Under the pieces are notes generated by a model. The model was not told the origin of the DNA. It was given only the letters and a program-made list of their open reading frames with translations, and did no database searches. The position numbers were made by a program, and so were the translations under genes. Positions 45,590 to 54,347 of a stretch of DNA of 64,000 nucleotides are shown piece after piece. Source of the stretch: Bradyrhizobium rifense (lineage in GTDB: Bacteria > Pseudomonadota > Alphaproteobacteria > Rhizobiales > Xanthobacteraceae); assembly GCF_008123425.1 (NCBI RefSeq), contig NZ_VSSS01000038.1, positions 62,001-126,000 on the forward strand, written 5' to 3'. How positions within the stretch are numbered: the first letter of the stretch is position 1; every line of letters starts with the position of its first letter.

Positions 45590-45860
45590 GGACGACATAA
45601 GACGACCGTCGCCGCGTATCGAAGGGTATACTGGCTCAGGTCGAAAGCGCTGGCCGGACGATTTGAAGGCACAGATTGCCGCGGAACGCTTCGAGCCGGG
45701 CGCGATTGTAACAGATGTCGCCCGCCGCCATGGCTGCCGGCCCAGCAGGTGCATGATTGGCGGCGTCGAGCGCGTTTGGGCCAGTTGGTGCTGTCAGCTT
45801 CGGCGGATACCTTATCGTTTCGAGGCCGCCCGTCGTTGTCCTCCGGAAGATGTCGGCGGT
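45590..45860 (+). pseudogene. IS66 tnpA remnant
   Basis: Reads RIEGYTGSGRKRWPDDLKAQ, then IAAERFEPGAIVTDVARRHG and a frameshift into MHDWRRRARLGQLVL, the N-terminal two-thirds of an IS66 OrfA. Confidence 0.75.
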
Positions 45861-45864
45861 GCGC

Positions 45865-46045
45865 CAGGCCATCCGAATACCTCGACGCCATCAGCGACCC
45901 CACCCATCCGGAGCACGAACAAATGCGCCTCTGGGGCCCCGAGCAGTTCGATTCAAACGCCCTCGACCGGAAGGCGCTCGAGGCCGCCGTCAACGCCTTG
46001 TCGGAAATATGGAAGTCGCGCCGGCGCACCACGCGCGCAAAATAG
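45865..46045 (+). pseudogene. pRiA4b ORF-3-like protein, C-terminal fragment
   Basis: CPPEDVGGAPG followed, after a frameshift, by EYLDAISDPTHPEHEQMRLW and NALDRKALEAAVNALSEIWK. This fits the C-terminus of the pRiA4b ORF-3 family (plasmid/IS-associated). The N-terminal part is missing and an IS66 fragment lies directly upstream. Confidence 0.6.
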
Positions 46046-46049
46046 ACGT

Positions 46050-47040
46050 CAAGCGCCAATCAAAAGGGCCTCAGAGCTACGCTTACAGTATTCTAAACTT
46101 CAAGGTTTGTGCATCTACGACCTCGCCGACAGTGTGCGAATAGCAAACGTCACTGGAGGTGACAGCAACAAATCATGCCGGCTTGGTTTTACTCCTGATT
46201 GTGGAGGTTAGGAGGTGTGCGTTTGAATGCCTTTGGCGCACGTCTCGCAGCAGCCCAGTGGGTCCGGCCAGTGATTTTGATGAGTTCGGTCGCAGCGCAT
46301 ACTAGCTCTGGCACGGAATCGATGAGGACTTCAATACTTCGGGTGTGGCTTAATGTTGATGAGGCTTGCTCGCTCGTACGAGAGCACCATTTGGTGAACC
46401 GAACGCGAGCTGAGGCGAATTCTTGCATGTCGGTCTCCGCCGGATTTGCGATGCAGCCGCTATAGAGGTGGATGAAGGCCAGGTGCTGCCCCTGTTTAGG
46501 CGTGAACGCTCTAGACGGCAGGGATGAATGTACGCTATCGGGCGGAAATCAGCCAATCGATCGGCCCACCTCGAGGCGTCGCTCAGCGGCGACAAACATG
46601 TATCCTGCAAGCTCAAGCAAGCGCAGAGTTTGTTCGCCGAGATCGACGACGAGATCGCTAGTAGCGTTGACCTAGGTGGTTCGACCGCATACCGGACCAA
46701 GTGCCGCTTGGAACGCAATCTGGACGGGCGCTGAACGAAGATTGGCGTGGCGGGGCCAGCGCGCGAACTCCCTAGAAGGGAAGAGGCCCTGCTGGGGGAA
46801 GACTGTGCCACTCCGCCAAAGGGCCGTGCCCCCGGACGCTTGAGCTGCTGGCGGTTGCGCTAGTCAAACTCACCGTACACAACCTTCCGCCGCGCGAGCG
46901 ATTCTTGGACGCCTCGCGGAAAATAACCTCAAAGTTCGGCAAATCGTTTGCCAAGATGTCACCCGCATGGAGGACGTACTTGATCTCCAGGCGAGGCGCT
47001 CATCCCAAGCGGCCGGTCGTATGTTCGACAAACTGTCAAC
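46050..47040. other. No confident gene
   Basis: About 1 kb with several short open frames on both strands, for example 46189-46428 minus (79 codons) and 46528-46734 plus (68 codons). None shows a recognised motif. Interpreted as decayed DNA. Confidence 0.4.
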
Positions 47041-47450
47041 GCTGAACCGTCTTCTCCATTGGGTCAAGAAGTTGCTTGCTCGCCAAAAGCATTGCTTGGC
47101 CCGGGGCGAAGTGAACCAGGAACGTCGAACGCCTCGCCTAGTGACGGCGAATATGCTCTGAGTTGGATGTAAGCGGCGCCCTGCCTGACAATCCCGATAG
47201 GTTTAAAGCGAGGCTACTTGGAGGGTTACGAGAGCGAACGGCATTGTCAGATGTTAGGACTCGCAAAGCCCTCCGTTTGCCCCACCACGGTGCCGGGAGA
47301 CAGATGCTGCTGAGCTTGGATGTCGTTTACGAGCCGGCAGCTTACGTGGGACAGTGGAGCACGTGGCGACCACAACGACCATCGCAGCGAGGAAAAACCG
47401 TTGGCAGTCGCGGTGCTTTCGGGAGTGATCCAGAGGGTGATAGATAGACG
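47041..47450 (+). pseudogene. IS66 tnpB-tnpC junction fossil
   Basis: GGCGAATATGCTCTGA, then a GTG-like start and GGCGCCCTGCCTGACAATCC mirror the tnpB-tnpC junction of the intact IS66 at 42070-42140. The following DVVYEPAAYV region mirrors its LGLEDVEQMAAY. The fragment is truncated after about 100 codons and frameshifted. Confidence 0.7.
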
Positions 47451-47710
47451 TTTCATCTAATGGCCACGAACCCGGATCTCGGTCGGCACCCGCCTATGGG
47501 AAAAGCGAAGCTACTCGCAATATGGATCGCGGAGCCCTATTTCTCTGCCGGCTATTCGTCGGCAATGAACACGATCTTTGCTGGAGGTCGAGTATGGCTG
47601 TTGTCTCTGCCGGTGGCCTCGGTTGTCCGATCGGTGCATCCTGTGCCGGCCATCATATGAATGACCGACGATCTCGCGTCAACAGCGCCTCGTCGGCCTT
47701 GAACCGCCAA

Positions 47711-48685
47711 TCAGTAGCCGCGATCCAGGTCGACTACATTGCGCAGCGGCTGCATCTGAAGGAACCGCTGCAAGTTCTCGCCGAAGATCTCGAACACGCG
47801 TCTGGTGTAGTCCGAGGGATAGCCAGCAACATGCGGGGTGACGATGACATTAGGCATCGTCCAGAGCGGATTATCCGGAGGGAGTGGTTCTCGCTCGAAC
47901 ACGTCGAGGAGCGCTCCGGCAATGGTGCCAGCTTGGAGCTCGTCGATGAGCTCGCGCTCCACAATAACTGAGCCCCGGGCTATGTTGACGAGGAACGCGG
48001 TGCGGCGCATCAGCTGAAGCTGCTTGCGGCCGATTAGACTAGTTGTTGCAGGAACTTGAGGAACAGCAAGGACCACGAAATCAGAGAGCTGAAGGAGCTC
48101 GGCAAGGTCGTTCGGCGAGAAGAGCTTGTCGACGCCCGCCACAGGCTGCGACACGTCACGTCTCGACCCGATCACCCTCATGCCAATACTTTTGCCACGA
48201 CGGGCGATGGCGGAGCCAATTGACCCGAGACCAACCACGCCGAGCGTCCGTTCCGCGAGTGGCGCGACATCCCGAGGCCGCCATTCCCTGCGAGCCTGCT
48301 CACGAAAAAACTGGAGGAAGTTCCAGTGCATAATGGTCACGCCTGCAATCACGAAATCAGAGATAATTTCGCCATGAATACCCCGAGCATTCGTCACGGT
48401 GATACCTTTAATGCGATCGCCGATGGGCAGGACCGAGTCGACGCCCGCATTGCTGCACTGGAACCAGCGCAGCCGACGTGCCCGGTCGAATAGGTGGACC
48501 GGAAAGCGGGAACTCAGGAGAACATCTGCATCCGTCATGTATTCATGTAGTGACGACGCGTCCCTGGCGATCAACACGCGTACATAGGGAAAGCGTTCAC
48601 GAATCAGCTCCGAATATTGATCGGCCGCGGTATCGTTGATCAGGATAGTGACAGCTTCGCCTGCCATAGGTCTGGGAAATGTCAT
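47711..48685 (-). CDS. D-2-hydroxyacid dehydrogenase (NAD-dependent)
   Basis: 324 residues, the family's usual length. The nucleotide-binding fold is LGVVGLGSIGSAIARRGKSI with the GxGxxG motif. The catalytic Arg is in NIARGSVIVE, the Glu in DVFEREPLPPDNPLW and the His in VIVTPHVAGYPSDY. Members reduce 2-ketoacids such as pyruvate, glyoxylate, hydroxypyruvate or phenylpyruvate to D-hydroxyacids. No partner gene is adjacent. The flavin monooxygenase on the same strand is more than 2 kb downstream, separated by IS fossils. Confidence 0.92.
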   Translation of the reverse strand: MTFPRPMAGEAVTILINDTAADQYSELIRERFPYVRVLIARDASSLHEYMTDADVLLSSRFPVHLFDRARRLRWFQCSNAGVDSVLPIGDRIKGITVTNARGIHGEIISDFVIAGVTIMHWNFLQFFREQARREWRPRDVAPLAERTLGVVGLGSIGSAIARRGKSIGMRVIGSRRDVSQPVAGVDKLFSPNDLAELLQLSDFVVLAVPQVPATTSLIGRKQLQLMRRTAFLVNIARGSVIVERELIDELQAGTIAGALLDVFEREPLPPDNPLWTMPNVIVTPHVAGYPSDYTRRVFEIFGENLQRFLQMQPLRNVVDLDRGY

Positions 48686-49038
48686 GCTAGCTGGCCGAGG
48701 TCACTTCGCGTAGGCAGGACCTGTGTCCGGGATTAGTGATATCCATCGCAAGACTCACTAGCGTATGCGTGCGCGCAACACAGGAGGGGTCGAAGATGTT
48801 AGATGGCAAGATCACCGGAGTCTTCCTTCCATGCTAGAGTCTGTTTTCGTTCGGCGTTGGCACATCGCGTGGCCTCGCAACGCGATTGTGATGGACGTTT
48901 ACGACATGTGCGTCCGCGAAATAACTACCTGCTATGGTAGCAACGTCGAGCTGGTGGTGTTGATCCGTCGCTTGCTCACGTGATCGGAAGGAACTCCATG
49001 CGCGACTCGGTAAAGCGGCGCTGGATAGAGGCGCAACT
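48686..49038. other. Former upstream region of the sigma-54 promoter at 50574
   Basis: About 350 bases. No gene recognised; a tiny frame after AGGAGGGG at 48780 is only 13 codons. Before IS256 arrived, its right end (ACTCTGTCTGG) joined directly to the NifA site now at 50465. Confidence 0.5.
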
Positions 49039-49046
49039 CTGTCTGG

Positions 49047-50463
49047 GAGCTATCGCCCAAAGTTGGTGACGGCGGGAATCGGGAAGGCGGCATATCGTGG
49101 GGGTGCTTGACGCCTCCACTTCTCCACCGAAGGAGCGATATGCCGTGTCCAACGATAACGTCATCCAGCTGATTCAGCCAGGAATCTTCGACGATCAACT
49201 CACAGAAGTCTTGCGCAACGGGGCACGTGCCCTTCTCGCCAAGGCGGTCGAAGCCGAGGTTGCAGACTTTCTCGGCCAGCATGCCGATTTGAAGACCGCG
49301 GACGGCCACCAGCGCGTCGTCCGCCATGGCCACCTGCCGGAGCGCGAGGTGATGACCGGTATCGGTCCGGTCGCCGTCCGCCAGCCGCGTGTACGCGATC
49401 GCGAGGCCGCCGCTGCCGATCCTGGCCGCATCCGGTTCTCGCCGTCGATCCTGCCGCCCTACATGCGCCGCTCGAAGTCGATCGAGACGCTGCTGCCGGT
49501 CCTTTATCTGAAGGGGATTTCGACCGGCGACTTCTCCGAGGCGCTGGCGGCGCAGCTTGGCAAGCATGCTGCCGGGTTGTCGGCCTCCGCGATCGGCCGC
49601 TTGAAGGACGGCTGGCTCGACGAGCATGCCGCGTGGCAGAAGCGCGATCTGTCGGCCAAGCGCTACGTCTACATCTGGGCTGATGGCATTCATCTCGAAG
49701 CCCGCCTCGAAGACGAAAAGCAATGCATCCTCGTGCTGATCGGCGCGACGCCGGAAGGCCGCAAGGAACTGGTCGGCTTCACCGATGGTGCCCGGGAGAG
49801 CGCGCACGATTGGCGCGATCTGCTGCTCGATCTGAAGCGGCGCGGGCTCGACGTGGCCCCGCAGCTCGTCATCGCCGATGGCGCACTCGGGTTCTGGAAG
49901 GCCGCCGGTGAGGTCTGGCCGAAAACGCGCGAGCAGCGCTGCTGGGTGCACAAGACCGCCAACGTACTTGCCAAGCTGCCGAAGAGCCAGCACCCGAAAG
50001 CCAAACGCGCGCTGCAGGAGATCTGGATGGCCGAAACCAAGGCCACAGCCGAGCTGGCGTTCGACGCCTTCATCGAGAGCTACACGCTGAAATACGAGAA
50101 GGCGGCCGACTGCCTCCGCAAGGATCGAGACACGCTGCTGGCTTTCTACGACTTCCCGGCCGAGCATTGGAAACACCTGCGCACGACCAACCCCATCGAA
50201 AGCACCTTCGCTACCGTGCGCCACCGCACGATCCGATCGAAGGGCTGCCTATCCAACAAGACCGCGCTCGCGATGGTCTTCAAACTGGTCGAGGGCGCCC
50301 AGAAACACTGGCGTCGTCTCGATGGCCACAACCAGTTGCCAAAACTCATTCTCGGTGTGACATTCAACAACGGGATCGAGGTCATCGCTAAGCCGACCGA
50401 CCGTCAGCCCACAAGCGCCGCCGCCTAACCGGCCCGGCCGTCACCAAAATTTGGCGATAGCTC
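49047..50463 (+). mobile_element. IS256-family insertion sequence with 8-bp target duplication
   Basis: 1417 bp with imperfect inverted ends GAGCTATCGCC-CAAAGTTGG and, inverted, GAGCTATCGCCAAATTTTGG. It is flanked by the direct repeat CTGTCTGG at 49039-49046 and 50464-50471, the 8 bp typical for IS256. One intact transposase gene fills it. Confidence 0.95.
49145..50428 (+). CDS. IS256-family (mutator-type) transposase
   Basis: 427 residues from a GTG at 49145 preceded by GAAGGAG. The mutator transposase core has the DDE residues in YVYIWADGIHLEARLE, QLVIADGALGFWKA and TTNPIESTFATVRHRT, with RCWVHKTANVLAKLPK between. The N-terminal part (LLAKAVEAEVADFLGQHADL) is the conserved helical region. 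It is full length and apparently intact, so the element may be mobile. Confidence 0.96.
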   Translation: MSNDNVIQLIQPGIFDDQLTEVLRNGARALLAKAVEAEVADFLGQHADLKTADGHQRVVRHGHLPEREVMTGIGPVAVRQPRVRDREAAAADPGRIRFSPSILPPYMRRSKSIETLLPVLYLKGISTGDFSEALAAQLGKHAAGLSASAIGRLKDGWLDEHAAWQKRDLSAKRYVYIWADGIHLEARLEDEKQCILVLIGATPEGRKELVGFTDGARESAHDWRDLLLDLKRRGLDVAPQLVIADGALGFWKAAGEVWPKTREQRCWVHKTANVLAKLPKSQHPKAKRALQEIWMAETKATAELAFDAFIESYTLKYEKAADCLRKDRDTLLAFYDFPAEHWKHLRTTNPIESTFATVRHRTIRSKGCLSNKTALAMVFKLVEGAQKHWRRLDGHNQLPKLILGVTFNNGIEVIAKPTDRQPTSAAA

Positions 50464-50464
50464 C

Positions 50465-50480
50465 TGTCTGGTTTCAGACA
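50465..50480 (+). promoter_or_regulatory. NifA upstream activator site abutting the IS256 end
   Basis: TGTCTGGTTTCAGACA matches TGT-N10-ACA and is a dyad apart from the centre. It is 109 bases upstream of the sigma-54 core at 50574, the normal distance. It begins within the right target duplication of IS256 (50464-50471), so the insertion duplicated half of the site but left this copy whole. Confidence 0.85.
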
Positions 50481-50573
50481 GCGCTAACAAGGTTCGTCCG
50501 GTTCATAGCACCTGCCTCCCAGCTCTCGCTGAGTTTCCCCTACCTACTCAGAAGCTTGTGGCCTCTATAAGCT

Positions 50574-50589
50574 TGGCACGACCATTGCT
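50574..50589 (+). promoter_or_regulatory. Sigma-54 (RpoN) -24/-12 promoter
   Basis: TGGCACGACCATTGCT matches TGGCACG-N4-TTGCW exactly, with correct GG-GC spacing. With the upstream site at 50465 it forms a complete NifA-dependent promoter. The leader to the ATG at 50929 is about 330 bases. Confidence 0.92.
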
Positions 50590-50711
50590 CAAAGAAGAGG
50601 TGCACTGGGCGAGGGAAACCGAATGCTTATACGGCAACGACAAAGGCATTCAGCAATTAAGTTCACGACTATGTCGTCACGAAGAGGGGTATATGTGTAC
50701 GCCATCTAGTC

Positions 50712-50981
50712 ATGATCTCTTCGTGCAGCAGTTGCAAGATGTGCGAGACCACCGAGCACCAGCGGTGCTTATCGGGCGAGCACGAGCTAGCTGCACGCGT
50801 CTGTACACCCGCGGAGGCGCTATGCAGTGCAGAGCCAAAGTACATGGGCCGCTCACGCATCTGTGACATCAGCTACTGCGAGCTGGCCGACAGGCGATCA
50901 AAGCAGGACGAAAACAGAAAGGACTACCATGAGAAACCCAATCAGTCCGTTAGAGGTATCACGCTTCCTTCATCGGCATGA
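50712..50981 (+). CDS. Possible small Cys-rich protein in the leader of the NifA-controlled gene
   Basis: 89 residues from an ATG at 50712, with eight Cys in the first 56 residues at 5, 8, 11, 19, 31, 38, 51 and 56, starting MISSCSSCKMCETTEHQRCL. The C-x2-C-x2-C spacing suggests metal or iron-sulfur binding. It overlaps the first 53 bases of the next gene in another frame. No good ribosome-binding site precedes the ATG, and a second frame in the leader (50693-50866, after AGAGGGG) competes. Real expression is uncertain. Confidence 0.35.
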   Translation: MISSCSSCKMCETTEHQRCLSGEHELAARVCTPAEALCSAEPKYMGRSRICDISYCELADRRSKQDENRKDYHEKPNQSVRGITLPSSA

Positions 50982-51615
50982 ACAAGCTGCTTTTCAGAAA
51001 GGTATTAAGGTTTCGATTGGATTTGATTTCCATGAATATGTCGCGATCACAGAGGCAACTCCAACAAAAGGAAAGACCTCTCCGGTGTTTCGGCCTAATC
51101 GATCACCGATTAAGCCCGACGAAGGATATTGGGTCGTCGGCTTCGACAACGACAATGAGGTGGCCCTTGTGGCGGCTGCGCGACTATACAATCTCCACCA
51201 TAGCAACCTTGCAGAACACCTTCAATCTCTCAGGTTCTTCTACGCAGATCCTACTAAGCATGCACATCCACAGGACTCCTGTATTTGCAAGGCACCAAGC
51301 GCCGGAACTATCACGGGAAAGGTCGCCTACCACGGTGACTTTTGGGTGCGCAGAGATTTCAGGGGGCAGGGTATGGCAGCCGTGACGACAGGGATTTTAC
51401 TCGGTGCGTCTCTCGCGATGTGGGCTCCTGATTTTACGTGTGCACTTGCAGGGAAGTGGACAGTCGATAAGCAGGTGTATGATTGTCCGCACTGCGAACC
51501 AGGTGGGTCGATTTTGCGCCTGGTAGCCGAGGGCATTCAAGATGACGATTGGCTCTTCTGGAGAACCGGCGAGGAGATGATACGGCAAATCGATCGTCAC
51601 AACAGAAGCGCGTGA
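50929..51615 (+). CDS. GNAT-like acetyltransferase-type protein, NifA/sigma-54-controlled
   Basis: 228 residues from the ATG at 50929, preceded by GAAAGGA. Residues 141-150 (RRDFRGQGMA) followed by AVTTGILLGASLAMW resemble motif A of GNAT acetyltransferases (R/Q-x-x-G-x-G/A binding the acetyl-CoA pyrophosphate). Residues about 67-90 form a beta hairpin (YWVVGFDNDNEVALVAAARL) as in the GNAT fold. A Cys/His cluster is present in VYDCPHCEPGG and DSCICKA. Substrate unknown. A promoter with perfect NifA and sigma-54 elements predicts expression in nodules or microaerobic nitrogen-fixing conditions. Confidence 0.6.
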   Translation: MRNPISPLEVSRFLHRHEQAAFQKGIKVSIGFDFHEYVAITEATPTKGKTSPVFRPNRSPIKPDEGYWVVGFDNDNEVALVAAARLYNLHHSNLAEHLQSLRFFYADPTKHAHPQDSCICKAPSAGTITGKVAYHGDFWVRRDFRGQGMAAVTTGILLGASLAMWAPDFTCALAGKWTVDKQVYDCPHCEPGGSILRLVAEGIQDDDWLFWRTGEEMIRQIDRHNRSA

Positions 51616-51917
51616 GCCATGCCTTGTATCGTTCCGGCCAACTCGATAGGTGCCTTTCGATCGCTTCTCTCGTCAGGAGCAGTCCTCGCCGTCGATCAGC
51701 TGCAAGCCTTGGTCGCGCCCTGCCGCTTGCCTTTTTTGTGGCCCCACTGTCGCGCTATTCCCTGACAAAGCGCGCGGCGCTCGCTATCGAAATGCCGAAC
51801 TTCCGCCGCCGGGCGGGGCGACATTCCGCCCTAGATGTCGTCTCTCAGCAGGTTGTCCATCTGGTTTGAACCGATGAAGCTGAGCTTGCGAAGCGTCAGT
51901 GTTCAAGGAGGGACCAG
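51616..51917. other. No supported gene
   Basis: About 300 bases after the GNAT-like gene, with only short, unrecognised frames; no hairpin with T-tail noted. Confidence 0.4.
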
Positions 51918-52490
51918 ATGAACATCCACGAGAATGCGCCTTTGACACCCAAACGCCGAGAGGCGATGGTGCGAAGCGTGGTGGAAGGTGAATTGAGCAA
52001 GGCCGAGCGGCCTACCACTTCAACACGATGCCGAATACCGTTGCCCAATGCGTTAAGAGGTTCCGCGCGGAAGGTGTGGAAGGGTTGCGCGATCGCTCCT
52101 CCAGACGGTCACCATATGTACCGCTGTCGAGGCGTTGCGCCGCCAGCGCCACACCGGCAAGCAGATCGCTGCCGAAGTCGAGGTGTCACCGTCCACCGTC
52201 AGCCCCGTCCTTCGCCGCTTGGGATTGAAATCGGATACGCGATCTGGAGCCGGCCGAGCCGGAGCGCCGCCATGAGCGCGAGAACCCAGGCGAGATCATT
52301 CACATCGACATCAAAGAGCTCGGGCGTTTCGAGCGTGTCGGTCATCGCATCACCGGCGATCGGACTGGTCCGAACAAAAGCCGTGGCGCAGAGTGGGATT
52401 TCGTTCACGTCTGCATTGCGCGCGAAGGCCTGGGAGCTGGTGGAGTATGTACGCCTGACCACCGACGTAAGGAGCAGGAAAGCGAATCTT
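51918..52490 (+). pseudogene. IS481-family transposase remnant
   Basis: Starts MNIHENAPLTPKRREAMVRS, the typical IS481 N-terminus, and continues in shifted frames with FRAEGVEGLRDRSSR (another frame), QIAAEVEVSPSTVSPVLRRL (another frame) and the segment HIDIKELGRFERVGHRITGD before ending near 52490. At least three frameshifts; the catalytic C-terminal part is missing. Confidence 0.8.
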
Positions 52491-52630
52491 AGCTCTCAGT
52501 TCAATATGTCGCCCAACCATTGCTAATTTGTCGACATGACCTGTTTGCCTTCCGAACCAAAGCAGGGCACGGCAGCCAAATGGATATCGTGAATTCTCCG
52601 GTAAACCATCGACTCTCCCCTCTTCACAAT

Positions 52631-52646
52631 AGGCCCGACTCTTGCT
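52631..52646 (+). promoter_or_regulatory. Sigma-54-like promoter before a broken gene
   Basis: AGGCCCGACTCTTGCT has the invariant GG and GC at correct spacing and a perfect TTGCT -12 element; the -24 differs at two positions (A for T, C for A). No exact TGT-N10-ACA was found within 150 bases upstream; IS481 debris lies there. Confidence 0.5.
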
Positions 52647-52686
52647 TAACGCATCCAGAGTCGAGGCTTCTACCCAGGAGAACTTG

Positions 52687-52860
52687 ATGAGGTTATTCGA
52701 TACCTTGAAAACTCTCGGTCGTTAACGGACATCCCGCTTTCCTAGCGCACGTTCTGCCGTTGGATAGTGAAGTTGTTTTTGACGAAATCAATGTTCTCGC
52801 GGCAGATGAATTGCGTTACTTCTCTCTAGTGATGCGCTGGAAGGCAGGCTGTACTAGTCC
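52687..52860 (+). pseudogene. Broken short gene behind the sigma-54-like promoter
   Basis: CCAGGAGAACTTG precedes ATG at 52687: MRLFDTLKTLGR then stop. In the next frame, overlapping the stop, reads VNGHPAFLAHVLPLDSEVVF and DEINVLAADELRYFSLVMRW. A single frameshift near 52722 would join them. No family recognised. Confidence 0.45.
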
Positions 52861-53009
52861 TGCTCTCCCACACGGAGACATCGAAGGACATAGTCTCTTG
52901 TGAAACGGCAGCTTAAGTCGATTTTCGCCGGTAGGGCGCGCACAAGCCGCTCGCCGCGGAGAATTAGCAGGCGGGTGGCCTCACATCCGCTAATCTTGGG
53001 GGTCGAATT

Positions 53010-54101
53010 ATGAGTTTGAAGTTCATTAGCTTCGCTGGAGCGCCTCGCGAGCGCGGGAGGCAACATGGGGAGATAATGCGGTCGGAAATCGGAGAAAATG
53101 CGGAATTCTATCTAAAGCGGTTTTGTGCATACGGCACTGATCAGAAGACCGTCCAATCCGAAGCGGAGTGTTGGCTTTCCTTTCTGGAGAAGCTATCGCC
53201 GGAGTACGTTGACGAACTGCGAGGCGTCGCCGAAGCGGCCAATCGGCCTGTGGAAACACTCACGATGCTCAACATTCGGCACGAAATTTGGCTTCGTCTG
53301 ATGGCTCGGCGAGCTGTTGATTTGTCAAACTTAGTTCTCGATGGCTGCACCTCTGCTGGATTGATGCCTGACGCGACGGGGGAAGGCGCGGCAATGCTCG
53401 CGCAAACAATCGATGGGCAGGCGGCTATTTGTGGCACTTTGTTTGTTGGAAAGATGCCGAGAGGCAATACGGTGTCCTGGCTCGGAATTTTTGAAGCCGG
53501 CTCCGTGGGTCCTACCGCCGGTCTAAATGAAGTAGGTATTGGGTTGGTCTGCAATAGCCTCCTCACCGCCATCGATGGCAGGGGCCGGATGACCGCACCG
53601 TATAAGCTGAGATCCCGCTCCATTCTCGAAGCACGAACATTCGACCGTGCCATAAGCGTCATTATCAACACGGACCCTATCATCTCTATGAATTATCTGA
53701 TCGGTCATGCCCAGGGTGAGATAATCAGCATTGAAACCTCTCCTAACGCCAAACGGTATCTTTATCCTGAGCACGGAATAATCACCCACGCAAATCACTT
53801 CGAGCCTGGAGGAATTATCGCTTCAGAATGGGAGCGCTTTGTACCCGATAGCCCGTTTCGATCCCGCAGGTTCGCCCGCCACCTCCGCTCAAAGCTCGGG
53901 GCCATCGATGTAGACCACATTTTGGCAGGTCTAAAAGACCACTTTTCCTATCCGGCCTCGATTTGCTGTCATCCTGCTGAGGGGTCTTGGCCAAACAGCA
54001 CTCTAGCGGCGGTCATTTTGGATCTGCAGCGGCTTACGCTGTTTGCCACCGACGGGCCGCCGTGCGGCGCGCCGCTACAGCGGTTTGAGCTCTCGACTTG
54101 A
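53010..54101 (+). CDS. C45-family N-terminal-nucleophile acyltransferase/peptidase
   Basis: 363 residues from the ATG at 53010. Residues 111-117 read DGCTSAG, with Cys113 as the expected processing/nucleophile residue after autocleavage at Gly112-Cys113. The N-terminal GAPRERGRQHGEIMRSEI and the middle AGLNEVGIGLVCNSL fit the acyl-CoA:6-aminopenicillanic acid acyltransferase/C45 family. Members act on amide bonds of N-acyl amino acids, beta-lactams or choloylglycine-like compounds. It stands alone between a broken gene and an IS5 element. The substrate cannot be deduced. Confidence 0.85.
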   Translation: MSLKFISFAGAPRERGRQHGEIMRSEIGENAEFYLKRFCAYGTDQKTVQSEAECWLSFLEKLSPEYVDELRGVAEAANRPVETLTMLNIRHEIWLRLMARRAVDLSNLVLDGCTSAGLMPDATGEGAAMLAQTIDGQAAICGTLFVGKMPRGNTVSWLGIFEAGSVGPTAGLNEVGIGLVCNSLLTAIDGRGRMTAPYKLRSRSILEARTFDRAISVIINTDPIISMNYLIGHAQGEIISIETSPNAKRYLYPEHGIITHANHFEPGGIIASEWERFVPDSPFRSRRFARHLRSKLGAIDVDHILAGLKDHFSYPASICCHPAEGSWPNSTLAAVILDLQRLTLFATDGPPCGAPLQRFELST

Positions 54102-54345
54102 ACAAGACGCTTTTCGACGGGCCCTCGTCTGGCATGTAGCCGTGAGGAGTAGAGCGCATATCGTGCTTGACAAATCCCCGAGAGCACACACGACCCCTGC
54201 GGCTGTTTCTGCGGACTCGAGTGGGGACCGCAACCGACAATACCAGTCGGTTGCGCCTCGATCCGGCCCAGGAGCGCGGTGGCGGTCACCGCCACGTTGG
54301 CTGCAGCATCCTCCTTCGGCAGTCGACGGTTATCAATGCTTGCTT
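54102..54345. other. No supported gene
   Basis: Short unannotated gap before the IS5/IS427 element. Confidence 0.4.
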
Positions 54346-54347
54346 TA

